The notes under the pieces are model-generated. The model saw only the letters and a list, made by a program, of their open reading frames with translations. It had not been told where the DNA came from and searched no databases. 64,000 nt of DNA from Rubrivivax sp. (lineage in GTDB: Bacteria; Pseudomonadota; Gammaproteobacteria; Burkholderiales; Burkholderiaceae). Location of the stretch: NCBI GenBank assembly GCA_016790225.1, contig JAEUOZ010000041.1, positions 1-64,000 on the forward strand. The letters run 5' to 3'. Positions 63,092-64,000 of this stretch are shown piece after piece. The translations under genes and the position numbers were made by a program. Numbering within the stretch: position 1 is the stretch's first letter; every line of letters begins with the position of its first letter.

Positions 63092-64000
63092 ATGATGCCA
63101 ACCACCACCGGGCGCGCGCTCGCCACCCGCGCGGATCCGCGGCCACCGGAGGCGGCCCGCCCCGGCGCCGCACTCGCCGGGTGGCGGCCGCGGCCCTGGC
63201 TGGCGCTGCTGGCGCTTGTACTGGCGGCCTGCAGCACGCCGCCCGAACTGCCGCAGCTGCCCGAGACCTCGGCCGTGCGCACGCCCGGCGCGCTGGTCAA
63301 GGCGCAGCGCCACATGATCGCCACCGGTCACCCGCTGGCCAGCGAGGCCGGGCTGCAGATCCTGCGTGCCGGCGGTTCGGCGGTCGATGCGGCGGTGGCG
63401 GCACAGATGGTGCTGACGCTGGTGGAGCCGCAATCCAGCGGTGTGGGCGGCGGCGCGCTGCTGCTGCACTGGGACGGCCGGGAAACACAGGCCTGGGATG
63501 GCCGCGAGACGGCGCCCGCCGCGGCCGATGAACGGCTGCTGCTGGGACCTGACGGCCGACCTCAGCCGCTTGCGGCCGTGGCCGTGGGAGGCCGTGCGGT
63601 CGGCGTGCCGGGCGCCGTGCGCATGCTGGACGCGGCGCACCGACGCCATGGCAGGCTGCCCTGGGCGCGGCTGCTGGAGCCCGCCATCGCGCTGGCCGAG
63701 CAGGGCTTCCCGGTGAGCCAGCGCCTGCACACGCAGCTGGCAGCGGATCAAGCGCTGCGCCGCGATCCGCAGGCGCTGGCCTACTTCTACGGCGCTGACC
63801 AGCAGCCCCATCCGGTGGGCCACGTGCTGCGCAATCCGGCGCTGGCGCAGATCCTGCGGCAGATCGGCGCGCAAGGCAGCCGCGCGCTGCACGAAGGCCC
63901 GCTGGCCGCCGATCTGGTGGCGCGCGTGCGCGGCCATGCCGGCAACCCCGGGCGCATGACGGAGGCCGATCTGGCCGCTTATGAGCCGCGCCTGCGTGCG
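63092..64000 (+). CDS. Gamma-glutamyltransferase lipoprotein, N-terminal part cut by window edge
   Basis: Transfers or hydrolyses gamma-glutamyl groups, for example of glutathione, in the periplasm. The open frame runs to the last base: 303 codons seen. The lipobox is LVLAAC at Cys47, after a basic N-terminus and hydrophobic stretch, so it is probably lipid-anchored. The large-subunit markers MIATGHPLASEAGLQILRAGG, SAVDAAVAAQMVLTLVEPQS and GVGGGALLLHW are present. The catalytic threonine of the small subunit lies outside the window. Two adjacent ATGs (63092 and 63095) are possible starts. Confidence 0.92.
   Translation, partial: MMPTTTGRALATRADPRPPEAARPGAALAGWRPRPWLALLALVLAACSTPPELPQLPETSAVRTPGALVKAQRHMIATGHPLASEAGLQILRAGGSAVDAAVAAQMVLTLVEPQSSGVGGGALLLHWDGRETQAWDGRETAPAAADERLLLGPDGRPQPLAAVAVGGRAVGVPGAVRMLDAAHRRHGRLPWARLLEPAIALAEQGFPVSQRLHTQLAADQALRRDPQALAYFYGADQQPHPVGHVLRNPALAQILRQIGAQGSRALHEGPLAADLVARVRGHAGNPGRMTEADLAAYEPRLRA

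Overview
The window is high-GC DNA, densely packed with genes and with many 4-bp ATGA/GTGA stop-start overlaps. It looks like a chromosomal segment of a betaproteobacterium of order Burkholderiales (Comamonadaceae or the Rubrivivax/Leptothrix-like group). This rests on the protocatechuate 4,5-cleavage (pmd) cluster, a DUF4148-like secreted protein and many environmental sensing genes. I see no rRNA, tRNA, CRISPR array, integrase or transposase. Strand placement and start sites were read by eye; no database was searched.

Layout. 1-4221: the C-terminally truncated tex gene and a penicillin-acylase-family hydrolase. 4444-8891: a three-gene ABC export operon (ATPase, FtsX-type permease, HlyD-type adaptor). 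8933-15949: an SDR, a DUF3617 protein, a flavoprotein, a split YeeE/YedE sulfur-transport pair, two overlapping aldo/keto reductase genes and a serine hydrolase. 16057-21415: a J-domain protein, then a two-gene cassette with a TIR-repeat protein and a membrane-anchored STAND NTPase. 21593-28206: the protocatechuate meta-cleavage operon (pmdE, pmdF, an NAD(P)-dependent oxidoreductase, pmdD, pmdA, pmdB, pmdC) headed by a divergent type II dehydroquinase, with a LysR gene upstream. 29744-34706: an SPFH/PH-like/ribbon-helix-helix operon, a Tat-exported serine hydrolase and an ABC exporter. 34789-42321: a copper-type stress locus. A bufferin operon (bufABCD) is followed by an ECF sigma factor and its NrsF-type anti-sigma factor. 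Divergent to it is an operon for a DedA/VTT-flavoprotein fusion and a DUF547 protein. Both sides of the 444-bp intergenic region carry a site close to the sigma-F promoter pattern GTAACC-N16-CGAA.

42342-45580: a BNR-repeat protein, a MoaD/ThiS-like protein, thyA and folA. 45716-49144: one very large gene joining a CHAT (caspase-like) protease domain to a metallo-beta-lactamase-fold domain. 49244-50338: a MetE-like methyltransferase. 50382-61617: two divergent operons that look like one signalling island. One carries a solute-binding protein, an MFS carrier fused to a membrane sensor with a HAMP-like linker, and an orphan sensor. The other carries an alpha/beta hydrolase, a histidine phosphatase, a hybrid histidine kinase with two receivers and an Hpt domain, and a REC-PAS-GGDEF-EAL protein. 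61681-64000: a MipA/OmpV outer-membrane protein, a small secreted protein and the start of a gamma-glutamyltransferase lipoprotein.

The best candidates for under-described biology are the TIR/STAND cassette, the CHAT-MBL fusion, the two-sided sigma-F-like control region of the bufferin locus, and the sensor-MFS fusion with its divergent kinase/c-di-GMP operon.
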